DNA of 64,000 bases. It comes from DATAQC01 sp051005135. Its GTDB lineage: Bacteria; Actinomycetota; Acidimicrobiia; Acidimicrobiales; AC-14. The notes beneath the pieces are model-generated. The model saw only the letters and a list, made by a program, of their open reading frames with translations, had not been told where the DNA came from and searched no databases. Below, one piece after another: positions 8,518-16,576 of this stretch (the stretch's first letter is position 1; each line of letters begins with the position of its first letter). The stretch covers positions 10,739 to 74,738 of the forward strand of contig JBPCJQ010000031.1 of assembly GCA_051005135.1 (NCBI GenBank). The letters run 5' to 3'. The position numbers and the translations under genes are program-made.

Positions 8518-10271
8518 CGAAGATCGGCGAAGGCGGCGACGCCGAGGTGGCCGGCCGCCAGGGCGGGACGGAGGTCGTCGAGGGTGCGGGCGACGGTGGC
8601 GGCGTCGAGGAAGCGGGCGTCGAGGACGTAGATGCGACCGCTGAGGAGGTGGCCGGGGACGTCGTCGGGTGCCAACCGGGTGGGGGTGGCGATGATCCGC
8701 TGGTGAGCCAGGCGGGCCGAGGCGAGGTCGAAGCCGTCGACCCGGCGGCCGGGGACGAAGACGCGACAAGGCTGCCCGTTGGCCGATCGGATCGAGTGGC
8801 AGGATCGCAGCAGGTCGGCCCTGGCCCGCGACCACGGGCGGCGGTTGGCGTGGCCCCAGCCGCCGTTGGCCACGTCGACGCCGGCATCGCTGAGCCGGCG
8901 CACGGCAGCGGGCTCGGCGGCAGCCAAGGTGCCGTCGACGATGGCGGTGGCGCCCGCACCGGCCAGGTGTGAGGCCAGAGTCGGGTCGGCCAGGGCCGCG
9001 GGCCCCAGCCGCACGCCCACGTAGACCTCCTGGGCGTGGTGTTCGGGCCGGGCCACCCCGATGCCATGGGCGGCGGCGGCCTCCACACCGACGGTGAAGG
9101 CCGACCAGATGGCGACCAGCGATATTGCGACGGCGGCGATCCGCTGGCGGCGGGGCGACCAGCGTGGGACAGGTGCAACCGCCACGTCGGGTGCGGGCCG
9201 CGCCAGCTGGGCCACGTCTTCCGCCGCGTCTCCGCTGAACATGGCCTTGCCTGCGGCCACCTGGGCCCGGCCAGCGAGAGTGGTGACCCGGTCGAGGGCG
9301 GGAAGAAGATCCTCTGGGCTTCGGGCATAGGCTGCCACCCCCGCCCTCTCCATCTCGTCACCGTTCTCCCTGCCGTGGCCGGGGATGGGCAGATAGGTCA
9401 CCACCGGCAGGCCGACTGCGAACGACTCCATGCAGGTCAGGCCGCCGGCGTTCTGCACGATGGCGTCGGATGCCGCCATGAGGGCCGGCATCTGGTCGGT
9501 CCAACCGAGGGCTTGCCCCCCAGGCCTCGCCGCGAGCGAGGCCCGCAGGTCCTCGTTGCGCCCGCACATGGCGATAGGGGTGTAGCGACCCGAAGCGGCA
9601 AGGGTGTCGAAGGTGCGGTCGATCTCGCCAACTCCCCACGACCCCGCCACGACCAACACGGCTTTGTCGTCTGGGTCCAGGCCCAGCTCGGCCCGGGCTC
9701 GCTGGCGGTCGGGCGGCTCGGCCCTGAAGGCGTCGGCCACCATAGGGCCCGGGGCACGGGCGGGGCGGCCGGTGCGGCGGGTGGCGACAGCGGCGGGATT
9801 GGAGTGGACGCACAGGGTCAGGTCGACCCCCGGGTGTACCCACAGGGGGTGGACGGCGAAGTCGGTGACGAAGGTGACCGTGGGCACGTGGATGCGCCCC
9901 CGGCGCCGGAGCCGCCCGAGGACGAGCGATGCCAGGGGATAGGTGGTGACGACCACGTCGGGCTCGAACTCGGCGATCCAGCGCAGGTGCTGGCGGCCGG
10001 CGAGGAACGACACGAAGGCGGCAAGGGGCCGGCACAGGAAGGGCAGGATCGTCCAGATCCGGTAGGTGGCCTCGTAGGACCAAGGTGCACGCCTCAGCTG
10101 CACCTCATAGCTGGAACGGGTCAGGGGGCCGATGCCCATAGGGGGGGCATCGAGGAAGTCGACCATGCGCGCCTCGTGGCCCCGTGCCTGGAGCCGGCGC
10201 ACCAGCTCCCTCGCCGCGCCGTCATGGCCCTCGCCCATACTGGCCGAGATGACCAGAACCCTTCCTCCCAT
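8514..10271 (-). CDS. MGDG-synthase-like glycosyltransferase fused to a membrane segment and deacetylase-like C-domain
   Basis: This protein of about 585 residues starts GGRVLVISASMGEGH, the N-terminal signature of processive diacylglycerol glycosyltransferases and MGDG synthase. It continues with a GT28-type C-domain (QNAGGLTCMESFAVGLPVV near residue 280), so it probably glycosylates a lipid with a nucleotide-sugar. Near residues 375-405 is a hydrophobic segment. The last 180 residues resemble a degraded NodB-like domain without an obvious metal site. I placed the start at the ATG at 10271, because the frame extends backward into tRNA-Leu. It is coupled to the deacetylase downstream. The exact sugar and acceptor are unknown. 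Confidence 0.78.
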   Translation of the reverse strand: MGGRVLVISASMGEGHDGAARELVRRLQARGHEARMVDFLDAPPMGIGPLTRSSYEVQLRRAPWSYEATYRIWTILPFLCRPLAAFVSFLAGRQHLRWIAEFEPDVVVTTYPLASLVLGRLRRRGRIHVPTVTFVTDFAVHPLWVHPGVDLTLCVHSNPAAVATRRTGRPARAPGPMVADAFRAEPPDRQRARAELGLDPDDKAVLVVAGSWGVGEIDRTFDTLAASGRYTPIAMCGRNEDLRASLAARPGGQALGWTDQMPALMAASDAIVQNAGGLTCMESFAVGLPVVTYLPIPGHGRENGDEMERAGVAAYARSPEDLLPALDRVTTLAGRAQVAAGKAMFSGDAAEDVAQLARPAPDVAVAPVPRWSPRRQRIAAVAISLVAIWSAFTVGVEAAAAHGIGVARPEHHAQEVYVGVRLGPAALADPTLASHLAGAGATAIVDGTLAAAEPAAVRRLSDAGVDVANGGWGHANRRPWSRARADLLRSCHSIRSANGQPCRVFVPGRRVDGFDLASARLAHQRIIATPTRLAPDDVPGHLLSGRIYVLDARFLDAATVARTLDDLRPALAAGHLGVAAFADLR

Positions 10272-10323
10272 GGCGGTGGCCACGCTACTAGGCGCCAGGG
10301 CGCGACGCGGGTAGCTGTGTGTG

Positions 10324-10406
10324 TGCCCGGAGCGGGATTCGAACCCGCACGCCCTTTCGGACAAAGGATTTTGAGTCCTCCGCGTCTACCGTTCCGCCAT
10401 CCGGGC
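10324..10406 (-). tRNA. tRNA-Leu(CAA)
   Basis: Read on the minus strand, the gene forms a full cloverleaf: acceptor GCCCGGA paired with TCCGGGC, anticodon stem GAGGA/TCCTT around CTCAAAA (anticodon CAA), a long type II variable arm and a GGTTCGAATCC T-arm. No CCA is encoded. It lies just upstream of the glycosyltransferase start. Confidence 0.97.
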
Positions 10407-10431
10407 CTATCCTGAGGCTACAGCGGCCAGC

Positions 10432-10992
10432 TCACACGCCCCAGGCGGAGGCCTCGGACAGCAGGTAGCGGCTGACGGCGAGGCAGCGGTCGAGGACGTC
10501 GCAGAGAAGCTCCTCGCCGGCGAGGACCCGGCCCAGCGACACCTGCTGGCGCGCCACCACGGTGAGGCTGCGCTCGGGGGCGTCGGTGACGGAGCCGAAC
10601 GAGTCGATGGCCGAGACCTCGAGGGGCAGCTCCGGACCTCCGACGCCGGCCAGGTCGGTGGCCAGGAGCAGGAGGTCGGGGCCCTTGGGCAGAGGTGGCA
10701 GAGCCCAGGTGAAGATGAGGGGGAAGTGGAAGTCGTCACCGGGGTCCTCGTCCTCGGGGAGGTCGGCGACCACGTCCTCGAAGGCGAGCAGCACCCGGGG
10801 CTCCACCTCGAGCGCCAGGTGCAGGTCGAGGGGCCCTCCGCACCCTTCCTCGGGGTGCAGGTCGACCTCCCAAACCTGGCGCAGGGAGTAGGTCTCCACG
10901 AAGTGGCGCTCGTCGTGGACGTGGAAGCCGTGGTCGACGGCGTGGTCTTTGAGCTCGGCCACGTAGCCGGCCACGTCGATGGCGGCCAACAC
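10432..10992 (-). CDS. Conserved hypothetical protein
   Basis: This acidic product of about 186 residues has no motif I recognise. It is rich in Leu and Glu, with an ETYSLRQVWEVDLHPEEGCGG stretch near residue 34 and no membrane segments or signal peptide. The GTG at 10992 is three bases from a GGAGG site; the TTG one codon later has better spacing and would shorten the protein by one residue. It is transcribed divergently from the phosphatase gene at 11061. Codon use matches its neighbours, so it is a real gene of unknown function. Confidence 0.75.
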   Translation of the reverse strand: MLAAIDVAGYVAELKDHAVDHGFHVHDERHFVETYSLRQVWEVDLHPEEGCGGPLDLHLALEVEPRVLLAFEDVVADLPEDEDPGDDFHFPLIFTWALPPLPKGPDLLLLATDLAGVGGPELPLEVSAIDSFGSVTDAPERSLTVVARQQVSLGRVLAGEELLCDVLDRCLAVSRYLLSEASAWGV

Positions 10993-11060
10993 CTACCTCC
11001 TCGGACGGGGACCCCACCCGAGCGTAGGCCAGCATCGCCGGCAGTAGGGTCGGAGGGGCG

Positions 11061-11807
11061 ATGACCGGCGACGAGATGCTCGAGGTCCTGGACGCCGCCG
11101 CCACCGCCGTACGCCAGGCCCTCGATGGCCTGGCCGACTGGGGCTTGGCCGGAACCCGGCCGGGCCAGTACCGCAGTGACCTGGTGGCCGATGCCGCCGC
11201 GCTAGAGGTACTCCACGGTGCGGGCCTGGGAGTGCTCAGCGAGGAGAGCGGCCTGACCGAGGAGGGCCGTGACGTGCTGGTGGTGCTCGACCCCGTCGAC
11301 GGCTCGACCAACGCCTCCCGCGGCTTGCCGTGGTTCGCCTCCAGCCTGTGCGCTCTCGACGCCGACGGCCCGCTGGCCTCGGTGGTGGTCAACCAGGCCA
11401 CCGACGAGCACTTCTCCGCGGTGCGGGGACGTGGTGCCTGCCGCAACGGTGACCTCACCGGGCCGACGACGTGCCGTTCGCTGTCAGATGCCCTGGTGGG
11501 CCTCAACGGCATCCCCGGGACCCACCTCGGGTGGCGCCAGGCCCGAGCCCTGGGGGCGGTGGCTCTGGACCTCTGTGCCGTGGCGTGCGGCCACCTCGAC
11601 GCCTACGTCGACTGCAGCCGTAGCGCCCATGGCCCCTGGGACTACCTGGGTGCCCTGCTGGTGTGCCGGGAGGCAGGGGCCCTGGTCGTCGACGCCGAGG
11701 GGCGTGAGCTGGTGAGCTCTGATCCTCGCACTCGCCGCTCGCCGGTTGCCGCGGCCACCAGCGAGCTCCTGGCCCAGGCGGCGGCGGCCCGCAACCGCTT
11801 GCCGTGA
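11061..11807 (+). CDS. Inositol-monophosphatase-family phosphatase
   Basis: The 248-residue protein has the family metal sites: SEESG near residue 60, LDPVDGSTN near residue 76 and GPWDYLGALLVCREAG near residue 192. These bind Mg2+ for hydrolysis of a sugar or inositol phosphate, or 3'-phosphoadenosine phosphate. The substrate cannot be told from sequence. The gene ends in a GTGA overlap with a Nudix hydrolase, so the two are co-translated and may clean up related nucleotide or sugar metabolites. Confidence 0.88.
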   Translation: MTGDEMLEVLDAAATAVRQALDGLADWGLAGTRPGQYRSDLVADAAALEVLHGAGLGVLSEESGLTEEGRDVLVVLDPVDGSTNASRGLPWFASSLCALDADGPLASVVVNQATDEHFSAVRGRGACRNGDLTGPTTCRSLSDALVGLNGIPGTHLGWRQARALGAVALDLCAVACGHLDAYVDCSRSAHGPWDYLGALLVCREAGALVVDAEGRELVSSDPRTRRSPVAAATSELLAQAAAARNRLP

Positions 11808-12268
11808 GCCGGCGCTTCACGACGCTCCTCCTCGTCGGGTTCGGACGGCTGCCATGGCCCCTTCGTCTGGCCCTGGTGCGGGCGTTCACCCCGTCTTTCC
11901 GGGTGGGGGCCATGTGCCTGGTGGAACGCGACGACGGCGCGGTGCTCCTGGTTCGCCACTCCTACCGGCGGGGATGGGGACTGCCAGGTGGCCTGCTGCA
12001 GCGGGGCGAGGAGCCTTTGGCGGCCGCTTCCCGGGAGGCGATGGAGGAGCTGGGCCTCACTCTGGAGCTGGACGAGCAGCCCAAGATCGTCGTGGACGCT
12101 GCCAATCGCCGGGTGGACGTCATCTACCGGGCACCCATGCCCGGCGGCGGGGAGTCTCCGGTGCCTCGATCACCCGAGATCCTCGAAGCCCGCTGGTTCC
12201 CCGTCGACGGGCTCCCCCGGCTCGGCGAGGAGGCGGCCAGCGCCCTGGCCCAGCTGCGGCGGGGCTAG
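11804..12268 (+). CDS. Nudix hydrolase
   Basis: The 154-residue product carries a complete Nudix box beginning at GGLLQRGEE near residue 60 and ending REAMEELGL. It hydrolyses a nucleoside diphosphate linked to some other moiety; the substrate is unknown. The first 30 residues are hydrophobic and basic (FTTLLLVGFGRLPW), so it may associate with the membrane. The GTG start overlaps the stop of the phosphatase gene. Confidence 0.9.
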   Translation: MSRRFTTLLLVGFGRLPWPLRLALVRAFTPSFRVGAMCLVERDDGAVLLVRHSYRRGWGLPGGLLQRGEEPLAAASREAMEELGLTLELDEQPKIVVDAANRRVDVIYRAPMPGGGESPVPRSPEILEARWFPVDGLPRLGEEAASALAQLRRG

Positions 12269-12280
12269 CGTCGAATCCCA

Positions 12281-12354
12281 GGGCGCTTAGCTCAGCTGGC
12301 TAGAGCACTGCCCTTACAAGGCAGGGGTCGGGGGTTCGAGTCCCTCAGCGCCCA
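12281..12354 (+). tRNA. tRNA-Val(UAC)
   Basis: Acceptor GGGCGCT pairs with AGCGCCC. The anticodon stem CTGCC/GGCAG encloses CTTACAA, giving anticodon UAC. D-arm and TTCGAGT T-loop are canonical. This is one of three tRNA-Val isoacceptors in the window. Confidence 0.97.
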
Positions 12355-12493
12355 CCCTGTGCTGGTATCGACCCCGCCAATGTGACCTTGGCCGGTTGGG
12401 GGCGTAATGTCGTCCACAGAGGCCTACGGTGACGGATACTTCAAACGAGTCAGGTCCCCCGGCAAGAAGCCCGGGCCGATGACAGGAGGAAAC

Positions 12494-12670
12494 ATGGCGT
12501 ACAAGTTCGCCTGAAGGGATCAAGACCACGCCTGCCGTTGGCAGGGAAGCGGAGCAACCGAAGAAGAGCTCATGTCCAAGGTGGCAGACCATGTCAGGAA
12601 GAAGCACAAGGTGCAGATTCCGACCGACACCATCGTCAATTTCGTGAGATCGAAGGCCCGCCAGACCTAG
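12494..12670 (+). CDS. DUF1059-like mini-protein with in-frame TGA at a conserved Cys position (candidate selenoprotein)
   Basis: An AGGAGGAAAC ribosome site precedes ATG at 12494. The frame reads MAYKFA, then TGA at 12512-12514, then stays open to TAG at 12670. Across the TGA the 58-residue product matches the DUF1059 pattern from memory: MAY-x-F-x-C, then six residues, then C-x-W, then a TEEEL helix and a VADHVRKKH segment. The first Cys of the C-x6-C pair is replaced by TGA; the second (residue 14) is kept. TGA standing in for Cys is the classic selenocysteine pattern, and a hairpin follows at a suitable distance. Alternatives are a nonsense mutation or restart at the in-frame ATG at 12572, giving 32 residues. 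No sel genes are in the window. Confidence 0.6.
12531..12545 (+). promoter_or_regulatory. Candidate bacterial SECIS hairpin
   Basis: CCTGCC-GTT-GGCAGG forms a six-base-pair all-Watson-Crick stem with a three-base loop starting with G. The loop begins 22 bases after the in-frame TGA at 12512-12514. Bacterial SECIS elements lie just downstream of the UGA inside the coding region, with a small apical loop carrying G at its first or second position, so position and shape fit. A six-pair GC hairpin is not rare in DNA this rich in GC, so the element is only a candidate. Confidence 0.4.
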
Positions 12671-12685
12671 GTTTCGGCGCGCGAG

Positions 12686-12719
12686 GCCAGGAGCCATCGC
12701 CGAAGCGGTGGCTCCTGGC
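12686..12719. terminator. Long hairpin between convergent genes
   Basis: GCCAGGAGCCATCGC pairs with GCGGTGGCTCCTGGC around a CGAA tetraloop: 15 pairs with one G-T wobble. It sits between the end of the DUF1059-like gene and the convergent stop of the Cys-rich protein at 12730, where a bidirectional terminator is expected. There is no T-run, as is common for actinobacterial terminators. Confidence 0.7.
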
Positions 12720-12729
12720 TGCACGACCT

Positions 12730-12876
12730 TCAGTCGCGGCGGGTCCCGCAGGTGCAGTTGTCGGTGGCCATGTTGCAGCCATCGCAGGCCACCCGGCCCT
12801 CGTGGTTGTCGATGTGCACGCCCTTCCCGCACAGGGCACACGAGCTCTGGCCCAACAGTTCTGTGATCTTGGTCAT
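12730..12876 (-). CDS. Small Cys-rich (zinc-ribbon-like) protein
   Basis: This 48-residue protein contains CALC near residue 13, CDGC near residue 31 and CTC near residue 41, a spacing that suggests a compact zinc-binding knuckle pair. The ATG at 12876 follows a GAGGAG ribosome site at good spacing; the longer upstream frame lacks family-like sequence. It is convergent with the DUF1059-like gene and separated from it by a strong hairpin. Function is unknown; metal binding is inferred from the cysteines only. Confidence 0.72.
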   Translation of the reverse strand: MTKITELLGQSSCALCGKGVHIDNHEGRVACDGCNMATDNCTCGTRRD

Positions 12877-13033
12877 GGTCTCCTCGTTCTGGCGCGGCAC
12901 CGCTACAGCCCACAGTCTACGCGGGCTCGCCGGCTCTCTCCCCCACCGCTTGTCGGCGGCGGCGCGGTACCCTGGTGGTCTAGCAGCGGACACCGGGAGG
13001 GACGCCGCAGCAGCCGCAGCAGTAGGGGAAGAC

Positions 13034-13222
13034 ATGCCCAGGACCATCATCCGCTGTCCCGAGTGCTACACACGGGTGGTCGCCGAGCCCGACGACGACG
13101 CCCAAACCACTCTGTGGTTGCACGGCCTGTCGGGACGATGCCGAGCGAAGCAGACTTCCAAGACAGAACGGCCCCGCCGCAAGGAACGGCTGGAGGCCAT
13201 GCTGGGCGAGGAGTGGGGCTAG
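13034..13222 (+). CDS. Small CPEC-motif protein
   Basis: This 62-residue basic protein has a CPEC motif at residues 8-11, a single further Cys at 36, an acidic EPDDD patch and a Lys/Arg-rich C-terminal half. The ATG follows an AGGGGAAGAC ribosome site. It lies 27 bp upstream of a class A penicillin-binding protein and may be in its transcript. I do not recognise the family. Confidence 0.65.
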   Translation: MPRTIIRCPECYTRVVAEPDDDAQTTLWLHGLSGRCRAKQTSKTERPRRKERLEAMLGEEWG

Positions 13223-13249
13223 GCCTCCGAGAAGTATCCTCGACCCACC

Positions 13250-15373
13250 TTGCGTCTACTTGCCCGCTTCTTCGTGTGTGTGGTGCTGGCGGGGTTGGGT
13301 GTGGCCGCGGCCACGGTGTTGGTGGTCAAGCAGGCAAGCCGTGTCTTCGGGGCCGGGATCGCCGGCACCGAGGGCGACCCCCTCTCCCTGAGCCCTCTGG
13401 CCGCCCGGTCAGTGGTCTACGCCCGCGACGGCTCGGTCCTGGCCACCTTCCACGAGGAGGAGAACCGGGTGCCCGTGCCCCTGGCCAAGGTGCCGCCCCA
13501 TGTGGTGCGTGCCGTCCTCGATGCCGAGGACGATCGCTTCTACGACCACGGCGCCATCGACTTGCGGGCTCTCACCAGGGCCATGGTGGTCAACGTGCAG
13601 TCGGGTGCGATCACCGAAGGTGGGTCCACGATCACCCAGCAGCTCGTCAAGATCTCCTTGCTCAACTCCCAGCAGAAGGCCGACCGTAAGATCAAGGAGG
13701 CGGTCCTCGCCCTCCGTCTCGAGTCGACCATGACCAAGGACCAGATCCTCGAGCGCTACATCAACGCCGTCTACTTGGGCAACCACGCCTACGGCCTGGA
13801 GGCGGCAGCGGAGACCTACTTCGGTAAAGACGTCAGCCAGCTCGACATGGGCCAGGGCATCCTGCTGGCCAGTCTCATCCGCGATCCCGTCGGTTCGGAT
13901 CCGTGGGCCCAGCCAGATGCGGCGAGAAGGCGGCGCGACCTGGTCACCGACCGCATGGTGGCGCTCGGCCATCTCACGCCCTCCGAGGGTGACGCCATCA
14001 AGGGTCAGCCCATGCCAACCACCCCGCCCGGCCAGCCCGCCAAGGGCAGCGACTACTTCACCGAACGGGTGAAGCAGCAGCTCCTGGCCGACACCCGCCT
14101 GGGCGCGACGCCGGCCGAGCGTTTTGCCGCCGTGTTCAAGGGCGGGTTGGCGATCCACACGACCCTCGACCCTGCCGATCAGCTCCATGCCGAGAAGTCG
14201 GTCGCCGACCAGCTCCCCGACTCGGGAGGCCAGTTCCAGGCCGCCCTAGTCTCCATCGACCCCACCTCAGGCGCGGTACGTGCGCTGGTGGGCGGCTCCG
14301 ACTTCGGCAGCGCCAAGTTCGATCTCGCCGTCCAGGGAGGCAAGCAGGCAGGTTCGTCCTTCAAGGCCTTCACCCTCATGGCCGCCCTGGAGGCTGGATA
14401 TTCACCTAACGACACGGTCAACGGCGCCTCGCCGTGCCCTATCCCCGATCCCGGCAGTGTCGAGGGTGTCTGGTCGCCCGCCAACGTCGAGGGGGAGGCG
14501 CCCGGTGTCCTCACCATCACCGACGCCACCGTGCTTTCCATCAACTGCGCCTACGCGCGCCTGGTGAGCCAGATCGGGCCGGCCAAGGTGATGGAGGTGG
14601 CCAAGCGGATGGGCATCACCTCGCCGCTTCAGCCCTACCTGTCGATCACCCTCGGCACCTTCCCGGTGTCACCGCTGGAGATGGCCAGCGCCTATGCCAC
14701 CCTGGCCGCCGACGGCGTGCGCCACACCCCGTACTTCGTGGACCAGGTCGACGATTCCCGCGGCAAGGTCGTCTTCAAGGCCGAGCCGAAGGGTGAGCAG
14801 GTGGTGTCGGCCCAGAACGCAAGGGTCGAGAGCCAGATCCTCACTCAGGTGGTGCAACGCGGCACCGGGAGGGCGGCAGCCGTGCCGGCCTGGACGGTGG
14901 CAGGCAAGACGGGCACGACCGACGAGAACCGGAACGCCTGGTTCGTCGGGTACACGCCGGTACTCACCACGGCCGTGTGGATGGGATCACCGGGCGGTGA
15001 CGTTCCCATGCGCAACGTCGGGGGGATCACAGTGTTCGGCGGCACCTACCCGGCTCGCATCTGGCAGGAGTACATGGCGGCGGCCCTAGCCGGCATCGGC
15101 CCCGTCGACCTCCCCAGTCCCGATCCGGTGGGCGGCTCCCAGTACCGCTCGACCCCCAGCGATCAGCCGCCACCGGGACGACGGTGGGTAGTGTCGTCTC
15201 CCGTCGCCCAGCCGCCTTCGGGGCCGACGCCGGCGCCGGTGCCGCCGACGCCTCAGACCGTGCCCCCCCTTCCCGTGCCCCAGCCCAGCGTGCCACCCGT
15301 GCGCACCATCCCCCCCAGGCCGGTCATCACCTACCCGGTGATCCGCCCCCCGATCACGGTGCCCCGACGCTGA
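13250..15373 (+). CDS. Class A penicillin-binding protein (bifunctional transglycosylase/transpeptidase)
   Basis: The 707-residue protein has a short cytoplasmic start, one membrane helix (about residues 5-27) and a GT51 glycosyltransferase domain (EDDRFYDHGAID near 93, GGSTITQQLVK near 125). Its transpeptidase domain has SSFK near 366 as the acyl-Ser motif, SIN near 427 as SxN and KTGTT near 554 as KTG. It polymerises and crosslinks peptidoglycan outside the membrane. The C-terminal 80 residues are a Pro-rich extracellular tail. The start is TTG. A second class A PBP lies at 39172-41466. Confidence 0.93.
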   Translation: MRLLARFFVCVVLAGLGVAAATVLVVKQASRVFGAGIAGTEGDPLSLSPLAARSVVYARDGSVLATFHEEENRVPVPLAKVPPHVVRAVLDAEDDRFYDHGAIDLRALTRAMVVNVQSGAITEGGSTITQQLVKISLLNSQQKADRKIKEAVLALRLESTMTKDQILERYINAVYLGNHAYGLEAAAETYFGKDVSQLDMGQGILLASLIRDPVGSDPWAQPDAARRRRDLVTDRMVALGHLTPSEGDAIKGQPMPTTPPGQPAKGSDYFTERVKQQLLADTRLGATPAERFAAVFKGGLAIHTTLDPADQLHAEKSVADQLPDSGGQFQAALVSIDPTSGAVRALVGGSDFGSAKFDLAVQGGKQAGSSFKAFTLMAALEAGYSPNDTVNGASPCPIPDPGSVEGVWSPANVEGEAPGVLTITDATVLSINCAYARLVSQIGPAKVMEVAKRMGITSPLQPYLSITLGTFPVSPLEMASAYATLAADGVRHTPYFVDQVDDSRGKVVFKAEPKGEQVVSAQNARVESQILTQVVQRGTGRAAAVPAWTVAGKTGTTDENRNAWFVGYTPVLTTAVWMGSPGGDVPMRNVGGITVFGGTYPARIWQEYMAAALAGIGPVDLPSPDPVGGSQYRSTPSDQPPPGRRWVVSSPVAQPPSGPTPAPVPPTPQTVPPLPVPQPSVPPVRTIPPRPVITYPVIRPPITVPRR

Positions 15374-15378
15374 CCGCG

Positions 15379-16086
15379 TTGCACCAGCTCCTGGTCGTCC
15401 AGGAGCTCGACACCGCCTCCGACCGGTTTCGCCACCGCCGCCAGTCGCTGCCCGAGCTGTCGGAGCTGGCCGGAGTGGAAGACGCCACGGCCGCCGTCGA
15501 GTCGGCGCTCGCTGGAGTGGCCGGCCGTCGCGACGAGGTGGCCCGGCGCCAGTGTCACCTCGAAGCTGAGCTCGCTGCCGTCGAGTCGCGCATCTCCGAC
15601 GTCGACCGCCGCCTCTACTCGGGCGTGGTCACGATCCCCCGCGAGCTGCAGGCCATGCAGGCCGATCGTGACGCCCTGCACCGGCGCCAGGCTGGCCTGG
15701 AAGACAACGTCTTGGAGGCGATGGGCGAGCGAGAACCGCTCGACGAGGAGGTGGCGAGGTTGGAGGAGGAGCGACGCCGGCTCGACGTCGAGGGGTCCCG
15801 TCTGCGCGCCGCCGTGGCCGAAGCACAGACCGCCATCGATGCCGACCTGGCCGCCAACGAGGCGCAGCGGGCGGCGGCGGCCAGCGCCGTACCCACCGAG
15901 CTGTCCAGTCTTTACGAGCGGCTCAGGGCCCGCCACGGTGGGGTGGGTGCCGCTGCCCTGGTGGGCGCTCGCTGTGGGGGATGCCACCTCAGCCTTCCTG
16001 CCACCGAGGTCGACCGCATCCGCAGGGAGCCACCCGACACCCTGCTTACCTGCGACCAGTGCGGCCGCATCCTGGTCCGTCCCTGA
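15379..16086 (+). CDS. Coiled-coil protein with C4 zinc ribbon
   Basis: The 235-residue product consists of a long coiled coil (about residues 20-175, heptads rich in Glu, Arg, Leu and Ala) and a C-terminal zinc ribbon, CGGC near residue 196 and CDQC near residue 226. This matches a widespread actinobacterial C4-type zinc-ribbon family of unknown role, possibly RNA or protein binding. The frame is open upstream but overlaps the PBP gene. I chose the TTG at 15379; a CTG at 15370 would overlap the PBP stop as CTGA and fits the family N-terminus slightly better. Confidence 0.82.
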   Translation: MHQLLVVQELDTASDRFRHRRQSLPELSELAGVEDATAAVESALAGVAGRRDEVARRQCHLEAELAAVESRISDVDRRLYSGVVTIPRELQAMQADRDALHRRQAGLEDNVLEAMGEREPLDEEVARLEEERRRLDVEGSRLRAAVAEAQTAIDADLAANEAQRAAAASAVPTELSSLYERLRARHGGVGAAALVGARCGGCHLSLPATEVDRIRREPPDTLLTCDQCGRILVRP

Positions 16087-16089
16087 CCG

Positions 16090-16575
16090 GTGGTCCTGTG
16101 GCCGGCCGCCATGGCCCTGGTCTCGGTGTGGCTGGTCTTCCGTGATCCCGCCATCGACCACCGGGTGGTCGTGCTGGGAGCAGTGCTGCCCGACGTAGTA
16201 GACGGCCCTTTCGGTGGCGCCGGGGTGATGCACACCCTCGCGTTCAGCGTCGTGGCCCTGGGCGTCGTCATGGTGGCCACCACCCATCGGAGGACGGCCC
16301 GGCGGCGCTGGATCTTCCTGCCCGTCGGCACCTTCTTGCACCTGGTCTTCGACGGTATGTGGGCCCGCACGACGACGTTTTGGTGGCCGGCGTTCGGTTG
16401 GTCCCTGGGCGGTCGTCTGCCTGCCCTCGACCGGGGCGCTGCGGTCCTGGTCTCCGAGGAGGTTGTCGGCGTCTTGGTCCTGGCCTGGTGCTGGGCGCGC
16501 TTCGGTCTAGGCGACCGCGAGGTCAGGGCCACCTTCTGGCGCACCGGCCGGTTGCCGCGCGGCCTGGTTGCCTGA
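16090..16575 (+). CDS. Membrane protein, YdjM/DUF457-like
   Basis: The 161-residue protein has about four hydrophobic segments and conserved-looking polar motifs: VLGAVLPDVVD near residue 30 and HTLAFS near 48, then a HLVFDGMW segment near 84. The DH/H...HxxxD pattern resembles the membrane-bound metal-dependent hydrolase (YdjM, DUF457) family. The GTG start lies three bases after the zinc-ribbon gene and the stop nearly touches the phosphatase start, so the three genes form one transcript. Confidence 0.65.
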   Translation: MVLWPAAMALVSVWLVFRDPAIDHRVVVLGAVLPDVVDGPFGGAGVMHTLAFSVVALGVVMVATTHRRTARRRWIFLPVGTFLHLVFDGMWARTTTFWWPAFGWSLGGRLPALDRGAAVLVSEEVVGVLVLAWCWARFGLGDREVRATFWRTGRLPRGLVA

Positions 16576-16576
16576 G

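Noticed and set aside
12314..12913. Minus-strand 199-residue frame and plus-strand 383-residue frame from 12538
   Set aside because: They cross tRNA-Val, the DUF1059-like gene, a strong hairpin and the PBP start, and lack coding features.
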